Shown here one piece after another: positions 55,831-64,000 of a stretch of DNA of 64,000 bases. This DNA is from Caryophanales bacterium UBA6768. GTDB taxonomy: Bacteria; Bacillota; Bacilli; Bacillales_D; Amphibacillaceae. The DNA is taken from positions 1 through 64,000 of the forward strand of contig DKGO01000199.1 of the NCBI GenBank assembly GCA_002453315.1, written 5' to 3'. The stretch's first letter is position 1. Each line of letters opens with the position of its first letter. A model generated the notes under the pieces. That model worked only from the letters and a program-made list of their open reading frames with translations, had not been told where the DNA came from and made no database searches. The position numbers and the translations under genes are program-made.

Positions 55831-55950
55831 AGAGACAGGGACAAAACCAAAGTATCAGCCCCTCAACTACTATAGTTAATGCTCGTACTTGAACATTTTG
55901 CTATAAATAGTAGTAAACGAGGGAATCAAACCCTTTTTGTCCCAGCCTCT
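55831..55950. mobile_element. Small inverted-repeat element (MITE-like)
   Basis: Ends AGAGACAGGGACAAAA (55831-55846) and TTTTGTCCCAGCCTCT (55935-55950) pair at 14 of 16 positions over a 120-bp element. Inside, ACTACTAT pairs with ATAGTAGT and CTCGT with ACGAG, so the whole unit folds. I recall similar GAGGCTGGGACA-type ends as intergenic repeats in Bacillaceae and lactic acid bacteria. It may also end transcription of the gene at 55989. Confidence 0.6.
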
Positions 55951-55988
55951 AAAAATATATTCCTGCATTTAAACAATCTATCTGAAAT

Positions 55989-56558
55989 TTATTTATCGCT
56001 TAACGTAAAATCCGTCCAATGAAACCCTAAGTTTTCCCCGACTTCTTGTAAAAAAGCCCTTTGACGATCACCCAAATGATGAATGCCAAAATATGTATTA
56101 AATATTTCCAAGACATCATTCAGTGATTCTAGTTTAAGAAATTCTATTAAATATGCGACATCTGTATAATCATTGTATGGTTCTGGTCGGGCAGATAAAA
56201 TCTTCATCGCTAATATTTGATCAGCTGTCGGTGTAATGATTGTCAAATTTTGAAATTGAAATAGTTCAATTTCATTTTTTTCTGTCACATGTTTTAACGG
56301 TTCCTTAATTTGTAAATGGATCCAATCTTTTTTTAAGTTAAACTCTCTTTGAATTTCTGTTAATATGCGATTGATTTGCGGAGAAGTCTGAAACAAATCA
56401 TCGATATCAATCATACTTGAACGTCCATCCTTACAGGCCATCATTACTTTTCCACCGTAAATATTAAGATATAACTCTAATTCCCTTTCCACTAACTTCT
56501 TGTCTAGCCTTTCTAAAACTTCAACAAATAATTCATGGCCTATTTGTTCATTACCCAC
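55989..56558 (-). CDS. DUF6036-like nucleotidyltransferase-fold protein
   Basis: 189 residues, starting at GTG behind GGTGTG. The order YGGKVMMACKDGRSSMIDIDDLF is similar to the G-G...R-S-x-DID core of DUF6036/AbiEii-type nucleotidyltransferase-like proteins, followed by TPTADQILAMKILSARPEPYNDYTDVAYLIEFL, where Lys and Asp residues match the second half of that fold. No antitoxin partner is adjacent. Function unknown; the family call is moderate. Confidence 0.6.
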   Translation of the reverse strand: MGNEQIGHELFVEVLERLDKKLVERELELYLNIYGGKVMMACKDGRSSMIDIDDLFQTSPQINRILTEIQREFNLKKDWIHLQIKEPLKHVTEKNEIELFQFQNLTIITPTADQILAMKILSARPEPYNDYTDVAYLIEFLKLESLNDVLEIFNTYFGIHHLGDRQRAFLQEVGENLGFHWTDFTLSDK

Positions 56559-56699
56559 TTATAATCACACCTTATTGGTTGTTTTCATTACTCATTATAA
56601 CAATATTTATGTGCAAAAGTCTTTTAAAATCACATGAAAAATTTATGAACATTTTAATTGACTACTAAAGTTGCTTTTTCCACTCCAAGTGACAAAAAA

Positions 56700-56725
56700 A
56701 GCGAAAAGGCTACCAACGGTAGCCT
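56700..56725 (-). terminator. Terminator of the cDPG synthetase-like gene
   Basis: AGGCTACC-aac-GGTAGCCT is a perfect 8-bp stem at the stop codon; on the minus strand TTTTCGCTTTTTTTG follows. Confidence 0.88.
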
Positions 56726-58071
56726 CATTTCCTTTGTAACTCATGTTTTTTAACAAAGTCGCTCAACACTTCCTTTAAATTGGGTGTGCCAATTTCATCC
56801 AAATCATAATGAACCCGAGTACACGGTTTTTCAATAGAAATGACTCTTGATAAATCAATTGGTGTGCCAATGATAACTACATCACAATTGGCATGATTGA
56901 TTGTTTGCTCTAAATCCTTTAATTGCTGTTCCCCGTATCCCATTGCTGGAAGTACCTTTCCAATACCGTCATATTTTTCAAATGTTTCTTTTAAGGTACC
57001 AACTATAAATGGTCGTGGATCAACAAATTCCTTTGCACCTAATCTTTCCGCCGCGACGGTCCCAGCACCTATTTTCATTTCTCCATGTGTTAACGTTGGC
57101 CCATCTTCAACTACTAAAACACGTTTTCCTTTAATCAGTTCAGGGTGATCAACTGTAATTGTAGAGTCTGCTTTCATCACGATTGCCTGTGGATTTGCAT
57201 ACTGAATATTTTCCTCCACCACTTTTATCGATTGTTCATCAGCACTATCGATTTTGTTGATAATGGCGACATCAGCATTTCGTAAGCTCACCTCACCCGG
57301 ATAATAACTTAATTCATGACCCGGCCGGTGGGGATCAAGAACAGTAATAGCTAAATCCTCTTCATAAAATGAAAAATCGTTATTTCCACCGTCCCACAAA
57401 ATAATGTCACATCCATCAGGATCATTTTCCGCTTCACGCAAAATTGCCTCATAGTCGACGCCAGCATATATGATATTTCCCCGTTCAACATGTGGTTCAT
57501 ATTCTTCCATTTCTTCAATCGTACATTGATGTTCTTTCAAATCTTCTACTGTGGCAAAACGTTGTACCCTTTGAGCCACCAAATTACCATATGGCATTGG
57601 ATGACGAATTGCTACCACCTTTAACCCCTGTTCCATTAATGTTTCAATAATTTTTCTAGAAGTTTGACTTTTCCCTGTTCCAGTTCGTACAGCACAAACA
57701 GAGATTACTGGCTTATTGCTTTTTATTCTAGTATGCTTTGTACCCATCAATTTGAAGTCAGCACCATGAGCATTAACAATCGCACTAACAGACATCACTT
57801 CCTGGTAGCTTACGTCACTATAGGCAAAAACACATTCATCTACTTGATTTTTTTGAATCAATGTCGCTAATTCATCTTGTGAATAAATAGGGATCCCATT
57901 TGGATATAAATCTCCTGCTAATTCACTAGGATATTTTCTCCCGTCAATGTCAGGAATTTGAGCTGCCGTAAAGGCAACAACATGATATTCACGGTTATCC
58001 CTAAAATATGTATTAAAGTTATGAAAATCTCGTCCAGCTGCCCCAATAATAATTACTTTTTTCAATTCCAT
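56725..58071 (-). CDS. Cyclic 2,3-diphosphoglycerate synthetase-like protein
   Basis: 448 residues with an N-terminal Rossmann-type segment (VIIIGAAGRDFHNFNTYFRD), a P-loop RTGTGKSQTS (129-138), and HPMPYGNLVAQRVQRFATVEDL, DIILWDGGNNDFSFY and NADVAIINKIDSA later. This architecture matches the cyclic 2,3-diphosphoglycerate synthetase family, studied in methanogens, of which Firmicute members exist without a proven product. No 2-phosphoglycerate kinase gene is beside it. It stands alone with its own terminator. Confidence 0.85.
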   Translation of the reverse strand: MELKKVIIIGAAGRDFHNFNTYFRDNREYHVVAFTAAQIPDIDGRKYPSELAGDLYPNGIPIYSQDELATLIQKNQVDECVFAYSDVSYQEVMSVSAIVNAHGADFKLMGTKHTRIKSNKPVISVCAVRTGTGKSQTSRKIIETLMEQGLKVVAIRHPMPYGNLVAQRVQRFATVEDLKEHQCTIEEMEEYEPHVERGNIIYAGVDYEAILREAENDPDGCDIILWDGGNNDFSFYEEDLAITVLDPHRPGHELSYYPGEVSLRNADVAIINKIDSADEQSIKVVEENIQYANPQAIVMKADSTITVDHPELIKGKRVLVVEDGPTLTHGEMKIGAGTVAAERLGAKEFVDPRPFIVGTLKETFEKYDGIGKVLPAMGYGEQQLKDLEQTINHANCDVVIIGTPIDLSRVISIEKPCTRVHYDLDEIGTPNLKEVLSDFVKKHELQRK

Positions 58072-58393
58072 TTCCCCATTCCTATTTAAGCTTACTATCT
58101 CTTAGAGTTAGGTGCATCATCACCTATTTTTAGTCCCGTTGAATATTATTTTATGCCTATGATTCGGTTAAATCAACTAATACCGTTTATCAACTGCTAA
58201 AATTTAACAATCCTGCTCGTTTAAACTTTTTTAATTAGTAATCAAATCCTTCTCCATATCTTATCTATTAGTAAAGTCGTCTAACAAGGTATTTTCGCTT
58301 CTACCCCTTCATTTAATTTCAATAGTTAAAACCTGCTTATGAATATATTTTGTGATATTCTTAGATTGACATATATTATGGGGGGATACTTTA
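58072..58393. other. Divergent promoter spacer before HemAT
   Basis: About 320 bp of AT-rich sequence without a gene. GGGGGG upstream of the HemAT ATG is its ribosome site; I see no clear operator. Confidence 0.5.
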
Positions 58394-59863
58394 ATGGCAA
58401 TCTTTCAAAAATTAAAACCTGTACTAATAAAGGATTTTGAAAATAGTCAGTTCAAAGCAAATGAATTACCGAATCATATTCATGAAATTATTAAGCTATC
58501 ACAATTAACACCTGATGATTTAGAATCACTTAAGTTAATTGATTATTTAATGGAAGAACATGCTGAAACAATGGCAGACAGACATTATAAAATGATTATG
58601 GAATTACCACAAATTAAAGAAATTTTTAATAAATTTACTACATATGACCGTTACGTACCAGCAATCACTAACTATTATAAACAATTAACAAAACCAGAAC
58701 TTACAAATGAATATATTCAATATCGGAAAAAGATCGGCAGAATACATAGTCATATTCAATTAACCGAAGAGTGGTATATTGGCTCATATATGCGGGTATA
58801 TGAATACTTAATTCCATATATCACAAAGAAATTTTCCTCACGGCCCCAAGTGCTAGCTAAAATTTTAATTGCGTTAAATCGAATTATTACTTTTGATACG
58901 ATTATCGTAATTGAAGCATACCGGGAGGCGAACGACTTTAAGCTAATAGATAAAGTTAGTGATGTCATGGATATTATTACAAACATTGATGAAGTGGGTC
59001 ATTTAATGACAGTCGTTGATCAAACCGCTGAAGGAGCTAATGAGGCAAATCAAAATATACAACAATTAAATCTAACTGTAGAGGAAATTGCTGCGACAGC
59101 TAATGAAGCCTCAGAACAAACAAATCTAATGGTTGAACAAACACTTGAAAACAAAAAATTAGTCGATGCATCATTATCGGGATTTTTATCGATGATTGAA
59201 GATTTTGAACAATCGAAGGAAAACTTCCAAGCACTGACAAACAAAGTAAATAACATTTCTGAAGTAGTCGACTTTATAAAAAACATTGCTGAGGAAACCA
59301 ATTTACTTGCATTAAATGCCTCAATAGAAGCAGCAAGAGCAGGTGAACATGGACAAGGTTTTGCAGTCGTAGCCAATGAAGTCCGAAAATTAGCGGAACA
59401 AACGAAAGTTTCTGTCGGTAATATTACAAATGAAATTGAAGAAGTACAACAAAATTCTGCAAAAGTAAACGCAGATATCGATTATTTATCAGAAAATTTA
59501 AACTCTCATGTAAGGCAAACAGATTCCTCCATGAAGGCAATTGACCACATTATGGATTACGTCGACAAAATAAAGGAATCAATTAATCTTATTGCTTCAA
59601 TCACTGAAAGGGAATCAGAAGATGCCGAAAAAATTAGTGCGAAAATGAATATTTTACATGACCATTTTGAAGAAACAAGGAATTTAACACAATTAACAGG
59701 AAAATCTGTCTATTCAGCAGGAGAAAAAGTAGATCATATCCGTTTATCAACAATAAAGTCACTAAAAAACCCGACTAATGAGCAAATGGAAAGAATCGAG
59801 GAAACAGAGAAACTGGTGAAAGAATGGCTTAAATATAATGGAATGAATGAGTTTACTAATTGA
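58394..59863 (+). CDS. hemAT: HemAT-type globin-coupled aerotaxis transducer
   Basis: 489 residues. An N-terminal sensor globin (about 1-185) has the proximal haem ligand His118 in [19 protein letters not shown]. The C-terminal half is an MCP signalling domain with the hairpin tip [38 protein letters not shown] (about 290-330). There are no membrane segments, so it is a soluble oxygen sensor that signals to CheA. No other chemotaxis gene is present in the window. Confidence 0.94.
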   Translation: MAIFQKLKPVLIKDFENSQFKANELPNHIHEIIKLSQLTPDDLESLKLIDYLMEEHAETMADRHYKMIMELPQIKEIFNKFTTYDRYVPAITNYYKQLTKPELTNEYIQYRKKIGRIHSHIQLTEEWYIGSYMRVYEYLIPYITKKFSSRPQVLAKILIALNRIITFDTIIVIEAYREANDFKLIDKVSDVMDIITNIDEVGHLMTVVDQTAEGANEANQNIQQLNLTVEEIAATANEASEQTNLMVEQTLENKKLVDASLSGFLSMIEDFEQSKENFQALTNKVNNISEVVDFIKNIAEETNLLALNASIEAARAGEHGQGFAVVANEVRKLAEQTKVSVGNITNEIEEVQQNSAKVNADIDYLSENLNSHVRQTDSSMKAIDHIMDYVDKIKESINLIASITERESEDAEKISAKMNILHDHFEETRNLTQLTGKSVYSAGEKVDHIRLSTIKSLKNPTNEQMERIEETEKLVKEWLKYNGMNEFTN

Positions 59864-59881
59864 ATCCATTTAATATTCAAT

Positions 59882-59909
59882 AACCCTCTCCGAGATAATT
59901 GAGAGGGTT
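59882..59909 (+). terminator. Terminator after HemAT
   Basis: AACCCTCTC (59882-59890) pairs with GAGAGGGTT (59901-59909) around a 10-base loop. The following T tract is short. Confidence 0.75.
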
Positions 59910-60046
59910 GACGTTTGTATAATTTCACGGATACATTTTAGTTAAGTGATTACTATAAAGTTAGGGGACGTCTATTGAAACAAAATGAGGCTGGGGAAAA
60001 TTTAAAATAGACTTCATTTGGTTTATTTTAAGTTTTGGGCTTTCCA

Positions 60047-61537
60047 TTAATCTTTAACTAATCTATCTAATTCTAAATTTTTATTTGTTCTTTCTATTAC
60101 TTGTTTAAGTAATTCTACATCACAATTAATATCTACACCAATAGAAGGAATGATTTCTTTTAATTTAGATTGCCACTTATCTTCAAACTCCTTGGCGAAA
60201 TTATCTTTTAATACCTCTAAAGCAACAGTTGTAGATATAGATGCACCAGGAGATTCACCGAGTAATGCTGAAAGTGTATGATCAGAATCATTGACAATTT
60301 CCGTTCCAAATTGAATTATCCCACGCTGTTTTTCTGTATCCTTAATTACCTGGACACGCTTTCCAGCAATAACTATTTTCCAATCTTCAGATTTTGCACT
60401 TGGAACAAATTCACGTAACACCTTCATCTTGTCTTCCTTCGACATTAAAACTTGGCTAATTGAATATTTAATCAACGGGAAATTTTTAAATCCTGCAGAA
60501 ATCATTGTTAACAAATTGTTTATTGTTAAATGTTTTAAGAAATCCAAATTTGAGCCGTTTTTTAAAAATTTAGGTCCGAACGCGGCAAAAGGCCCAAACA
60601 TTAAAACCTTTTTCCCACCTATATGTCGTTTATCTAAATGTGGCACGGTCATTGGTGGAGCTCCTTTAGGTTCTTTACCATACGCTTTTGCATGATGTTT
60701 ATTAACTACTTCTGGATTATCACAGTATAAAAACTCACCACTTATTGGAAATCCACCAATATGTTTACTCTCTGGTATTTTTGACTTTTGTAAAAGTGGA
60801 ATCGAATTTCCACCTGCTCCAATAAATAAAAAATCTGCTTGATATTCCTCAATCGTACCAAGTGTTTTATTTTTTGCCTTTACGCCCCAAGTCCCACCGT
60901 TCAATTTTTTTAAATTAGTTACCTCTGTATTAAACTTAATAGAAACCTTTGTATCTTTTTTTAAAGCATAAATCATTTTCTTTGCTAGTTCACCGAAATT
61001 GACATCTGTACCACTATCAATCTTAGTAGCCGCAATTGGCCTATCGTTTAGATCACGATCCTTCATCATAAGTGGTGACCACGCTTTTATTTCTGAAGCT
61101 GTTTTTGAAAATTTCATTCCTTTAAATGAATGAATAGACTGTAGTTTTTCATATCGTTTTGACAGGAAATCTACGTTATTTTTCCCTTGAACAAAACTGA
61201 CATGGGGTAATGGTTTAATAAATTCACTAGGATTTTCGATATCACCCGTTTCAACTAAATATGACCAAAACTGTTTAGATACCTGAAATTGATTGTAAAT
61301 TTCAAGTGCTTTAGATATATTAATTGTACCGTTTGCCTCTTCAGGTGTATAGTTTAATTCACATAAAGCCTCATGCCCTGTCCCAGCATTATTCAAAACA
61401 TTGGAGCTCTCAGTACTAGGAGCATTTGCACGCTCTAAAATTGTGATATGCCAGTCTGGTTCCAATTTTTTTATAAGCATTGAAAGTGTTGCACCCATAA
61501 TACCGGCACCAATTAAGACAATTCTTTTTTGATTCAT
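60047..61537 (-). CDS. mqo: Malate:quinone oxidoreductase
   Basis: 496 residues. The FAD dinucleotide fold begins VLIGAGIMGATLSMLIKKLEPDW; SNVLNNAGTGHEALCELNYTP, the GAGGNSIPLLQKSKIPESKHIGGFPISGEFL segment and LGESPGASIS near the end are typical of Mqo, the membrane-bound enzyme that oxidises malate and reduces quinone in the citric acid cycle. The gene has its own promoter region; no neighbour suggests co-regulation. Confidence 0.95.
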   Translation of the reverse strand: MNQKRIVLIGAGIMGATLSMLIKKLEPDWHITILERANAPSTESSNVLNNAGTGHEALCELNYTPEEANGTINISKALEIYNQFQVSKQFWSYLVETGDIENPSEFIKPLPHVSFVQGKNNVDFLSKRYEKLQSIHSFKGMKFSKTASEIKAWSPLMMKDRDLNDRPIAATKIDSGTDVNFGELAKKMIYALKKDTKVSIKFNTEVTNLKKLNGGTWGVKAKNKTLGTIEEYQADFLFIGAGGNSIPLLQKSKIPESKHIGGFPISGEFLYCDNPEVVNKHHAKAYGKEPKGAPPMTVPHLDKRHIGGKKVLMFGPFAAFGPKFLKNGSNLDFLKHLTINNLLTMISAGFKNFPLIKYSISQVLMSKEDKMKVLREFVPSAKSEDWKIVIAGKRVQVIKDTEKQRGIIQFGTEIVNDSDHTLSALLGESPGASISTTVALEVLKDNFAKEFEDKWQSKLKEIIPSIGVDINCDVELLKQVIERTNKNLELDRLVKD

Positions 61538-61956
61538 AAAGAATTCACTCCTAGAAAATCTATATCTATTTTTTTATTTTCAATTAACTTTGCTAAATAG
61601 TGTTATAAGGCAAATAAATTTCAATAAATATGTTACTTTCTTTTAATTTTGGTTATTCAAAACAACCTTATGACCACGTTTACGGGCAATTTGTTAGTCG
61701 TTAAACCCTCATTTCTATCCTACACCCCCATTTGAACATGATTCCAATTCCTTGATTCAAGAGTAATGCCTTAATTACAACCCAAACCACGTCATAAAGT
61801 AATTAGGAAGATACTAAAAAACAGCCACTATACTGAAACTGAGATACTAAAAAGGCGTCTTTAACCGACCTAATCCTTTATAGGGAATAAGGTCCCTATG
61901 TTTAGTGAATTATCCAAAAAAGGTAGTCATCTGGAATTGGCATATTTTTTCGTTCA
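61538..61956. other. Gene-free spacer
   Basis: About 420 bp between two minus-strand genes. It should hold the mqo promoter and the 3' region of nothing else. A short direct repeat GATACTAAAAA occurs twice near 61810 and 61845. I cannot assign more. Confidence 0.45.
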
Positions 61957-63327
61957 TTAATCTAACTTAGCTATTAATTTTCCTGGATTCATTAAGTTGT
62001 TTGGATCAAGTGCCTTTTTAATCAACCTCATTACTTTTATTGATTCCCCGTGTTGTTGCTCTTGATATTTCATTTTACCAACACCTACACCATGTTCACC
62101 AGTGCATGTCCCTCCCAATTTAAGGGCATTCTTAACTATATCCTCGTTAAAACTATTTGCCAACTTTAATTCTTGATCATTATCCGGATCTATCATAAGT
62201 AACACATGGTAATTTCCATCGCCAACATGTCCGAGAATACCACCATATAGGTCATAATTTGCTAATTTTTGAATTGCAAATTCAATACCGTGGGATAATT
62301 TAGAAATTGGAACGCAAACATCTGTTACCATCATTTTTTTACCTGGGGAACTGTGAATATACGAATATGCTAAATTATGACGGGTCTCCCACAGTTGATT
62401 ACGGGTTTTATTGTCCTTTTCAAACTTAAAAACGTGACATCCTGATTGTTTCAGAATTTCTTTAGTAAAATAAATGTCTTGTTCTAGCCCTGCTTGGTTC
62501 CCATGAAATTCCATAAACAATGTTGGTGTTTCTTCATAATTAGTTTCATTTGTTTCATTTACTAATTTTATTGAGCGTCCATCAACTAGTTCTATTCTTG
62601 CTATTTGAATTCCAGCTGAAATAACTTCATGGACTCCTTGAACTGCTTGGGATATAGACGGATATGAGGCACGTGCTGCTACAATTGATTCAGGGATACC
62701 GTGAACATTCAGGGTAAGCTCTGTAAAGCATCCTAGGGTTCCCTCTGAACCTACGAAGAGCCCATTCAAATCATAACCAGAGGATGATTTCGCCGCCAAA
62801 TTACCTGTATTTATAATCGTTCCATCTGCCAGAACAACTTCTAAATCCCTGACCTGATCCCTCATAATTCCATAACGGACCGACGTTGTTCCACTTGCAT
62901 TTGTTGCTGCCATTCCACCCAATGTTGCATCGGCGCCGGGATCAACAGAAAAAAATAAACCATAATTTTTCAATGCTTCATTTAATTGTGTCCTAGTCAC
63001 CCCGGGTTGGACCTTCACTAAAAAATCATTAGGAAGAATCTCGATAATACGATTCATTAAAGAGAAATCAAGCGAAATACCACCACTGTAGGGAATAGCA
63101 TGACCCTCAAGGCTTGTTCCTAAACCAAATGGTGTTATAGGTACGGAGTGTTTTCCAGCAATTTCAATTATCTTACTTACTTCTATAGCATTCTTCGGGA
63201 AAACAACAACATCTGGGGGACTAAATCCATGATAGGACTCATCTTTCCCATGATGCGCTAAAATATTTGGATTTGTAGTTACCTGTTCTGTTGGAAATAA
63301 TGAGATTAGTTCATTAACGTATTCCAT
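61957..63327 (-). CDS. FAD-binding oxidase of the GlcD/D-lactate dehydrogenase type
   Basis: 456 residues. The FAD-binding PCMH domain shows VVVFPKNAIEVSKIIEIAGKHSVPITPFGLGTSLEGHAIPYSGGISLDFSLMNRI and PGADATLGGMAATNASGTTSVRYG; the C-terminal cap has GHVGDGNYHVLL and GGTCTGEHGVGVGK, the usual GlcD motifs. It oxidises a 2-hydroxy acid such as D-lactate or glycolate. There is no GlcE/GlcF or Fe-S partner in the window. Confidence 0.93.
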   Translation of the reverse strand: MEYVNELISLFPTEQVTTNPNILAHHGKDESYHGFSPPDVVVFPKNAIEVSKIIEIAGKHSVPITPFGLGTSLEGHAIPYSGGISLDFSLMNRIIEILPNDFLVKVQPGVTRTQLNEALKNYGLFFSVDPGADATLGGMAATNASGTTSVRYGIMRDQVRDLEVVLADGTIINTGNLAAKSSSGYDLNGLFVGSEGTLGCFTELTLNVHGIPESIVAARASYPSISQAVQGVHEVISAGIQIARIELVDGRSIKLVNETNETNYEETPTLFMEFHGNQAGLEQDIYFTKEILKQSGCHVFKFEKDNKTRNQLWETRHNLAYSYIHSSPGKKMMVTDVCVPISKLSHGIEFAIQKLANYDLYGGILGHVGDGNYHVLLMIDPDNDQELKLANSFNEDIVKNALKLGGTCTGEHGVGVGKMKYQEQQHGESIKVMRLIKKALDPNNLMNPGKLIAKLD

Positions 63328-63520
63328 TTTTTTATCCTTTCTTTCTCTTGGTCTTATAATGTATAAATATTTGTCTCGATACTTTACTTTGTAATCATTT
63401 TAAAATAAGGTTGGGCTTACTTTCTAAATCTACTTTTTTATCATTTTATATATTTTTGGACTGGTTAAAGAACATATTAATATAGGTAACTTAGAATTCA
63501 TCTAAATATACTGGAATTAA

Positions 63521-63552
63521 TTCACCTTTCCTTAATTAAACGGAAAGGTGAA
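63521..63552 (-). terminator. Hairpin after the enolase-superfamily gene
   Basis: TTCACCTTTCC (63521-63531) pairs perfectly with GGAAAGGTGAA (63542-63552). The T tract on the minus strand is weak, but the position 30 bp after the stop fits a terminator. Confidence 0.65.
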
Positions 63553-63582
63553 ATTTAGACTATTAGTTAATGGTTGAGAATC

Positions 63583-64000
63583 TTAGTTTGCACTAAAACG
63601 TACGATATTTTTGGTATATCTATCCATAACTTCCTTATTTGGTTCGTAGCCAATCCCAGTCTTAGCTGGCAAATGAATGAATCCATTATCAACTATCACT
63701 TCAGGTGAAATAATATCTTCTTCCCAATAATGTGCAGAACCTTCCGTGTCACCAGGTAAAATAAAGTTCGGTAAAGACGTTAATGCAATATTATGTGCTC
63801 TACCAATTCCTGATTCTAACATGCCACCACACCATACTGGAATATCATGTTTCATGCAATAGTCATGGATTTTTATTGCCTCAGTTAATCCACCTACACG
63901 ACCAATTTTGATATTAATAATTTGACAACTTCCTAATTGTATTGCCTTCCTAGTATCCTCAAGCGAATGAATACTTTCATCTAGACATATTGGAGTATTT
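63583..64000 (-). CDS. Enolase-superfamily enzyme, OSBS/N-acylamino-acid racemase type (5' end outside window)
   Basis: The last 138 codons are visible and the frame continues past the window edge. [19 protein letters not shown] contains the metal-binding Glu/Asp, [12 protein letters not shown] the catalytic Lys, and [23 protein letters not shown] the end of the barrel; these are typical of o-succinylbenzoate synthase (MenC) and N-acylamino-acid racemase. The two functions cannot be separated from this part, and no men genes are visible. It sits upstream of the GlcD-type gene on the same strand, with a hairpin between them. Confidence 0.9.
   Translation of the reverse strand, partial: NTPICLDESIHSLEDTRKAIQLGSCQIINIKIGRVGGLTEAIKIHDYCMKHDIPVWCGGMLESGIGRAHNIALTSLPNFILPGDTEGSAHYWEEDIISPEVIVDNGFIHLPAKTGIGYEPNKEVMDRYTKNIVRFSAN

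Overview
The window reads as a chromosomal segment of a low-GC, spore-former-type Firmicute of the Bacillaceae (an Oceanobacillus/Virgibacillus-like genus is my inference; the sequence alone does not fix the genus). Supporting signs are purine-rich Shine-Dalgarno sites, U-tailed terminators, and blocks known from Bacillus subtilis: a yfkD homologue, the yfkJ-yfkI-yfkH order (low-molecular-weight phosphatase, YtxH-like protein, YihY-like membrane protein), the sppA-yteJ pair, ccdA with a TlpA-like thioredoxin, csaA and HemAT. I see no rRNA, tRNA, CRISPR array or prophage.

Layout. 1-10.9 kb is mostly minus-strand housekeeping: an ECF sigma/anti-sigma pair (anti-sigma cut by the window edge), YfkD, an ASCH-domain pseudogene with a Trp-to-stop change, a cysteine-desulfurase-like PLP protein without the catalytic Cys, OsmC, the yfkJIH block behind an SRAP protein, YteJ-SppA, and a secreted CAP-domain protein. 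11.3-19 kb has a candidate small RNA and two facing gene groups: CoA-transferase plus acyl-CoA dehydrogenase on the plus strand; DUF3870, IclR regulator, saccharopine-dehydrogenase-like protein and aldehyde dehydrogenase on the minus strand. Together they could form a lysine/glutarate-type acid degradation module. 19-32 kb holds redox genes (TlpA, CcdA), a two-part MMPL exporter with its TetR regulator, YhhN, CsaA, a DUF697 GTPase and several lipoproteins. 32-36.3 kb is a glycoside module (DUF2804, MFS, GH2). 36.5-49.6 kb is a large catabolic locus: a LivKGFHM-type ABC importer, FabH-like enzyme, alpha/beta hydrolase, SDR, acyl-CoA ligase, hydroxybutyrate dehydrogenase, and a 1068-residue STAND/BTAD regulator. 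49.6-64 kb carries pRiA4b-ORF3 and HIRAN proteins, a cytochrome c lipoprotein beside two Ig/IPT lipoproteins, a DMT transporter, a cyclic-2,3-diphosphoglycerate-synthetase-like protein, HemAT, Mqo, a GlcD-type oxidase and the end of an enolase-superfamily gene.

Two results stand out. First, four intergenic spacers hold tandem arrays (7-9 copies each) whose units are unrelated in sequence but share almost the same period, 51-52 bp, close to five turns of B-DNA. In three of them each unit contains a clear dyad; in the fourth the stem tolerates G-to-A variation through G-U wobble on one strand only. I know no named family matching these. Second, the promoter of the catabolic ABC operon carries two direct GTTACAA heptamers spaced 11 bp apart, the geometry known for SARP/BTAD activators, next to a gene for a BTAD regulator, plus a consensus CcpA cre site over the likely start point. 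This suggests an activator-plus-catabolite-repression switch for an uptake and breakdown pathway whose substrate is unknown.

CDS starts were moved to an internal ATG/GTG/TTG wherever a good ribosome binding site decided it; this is stated per gene.
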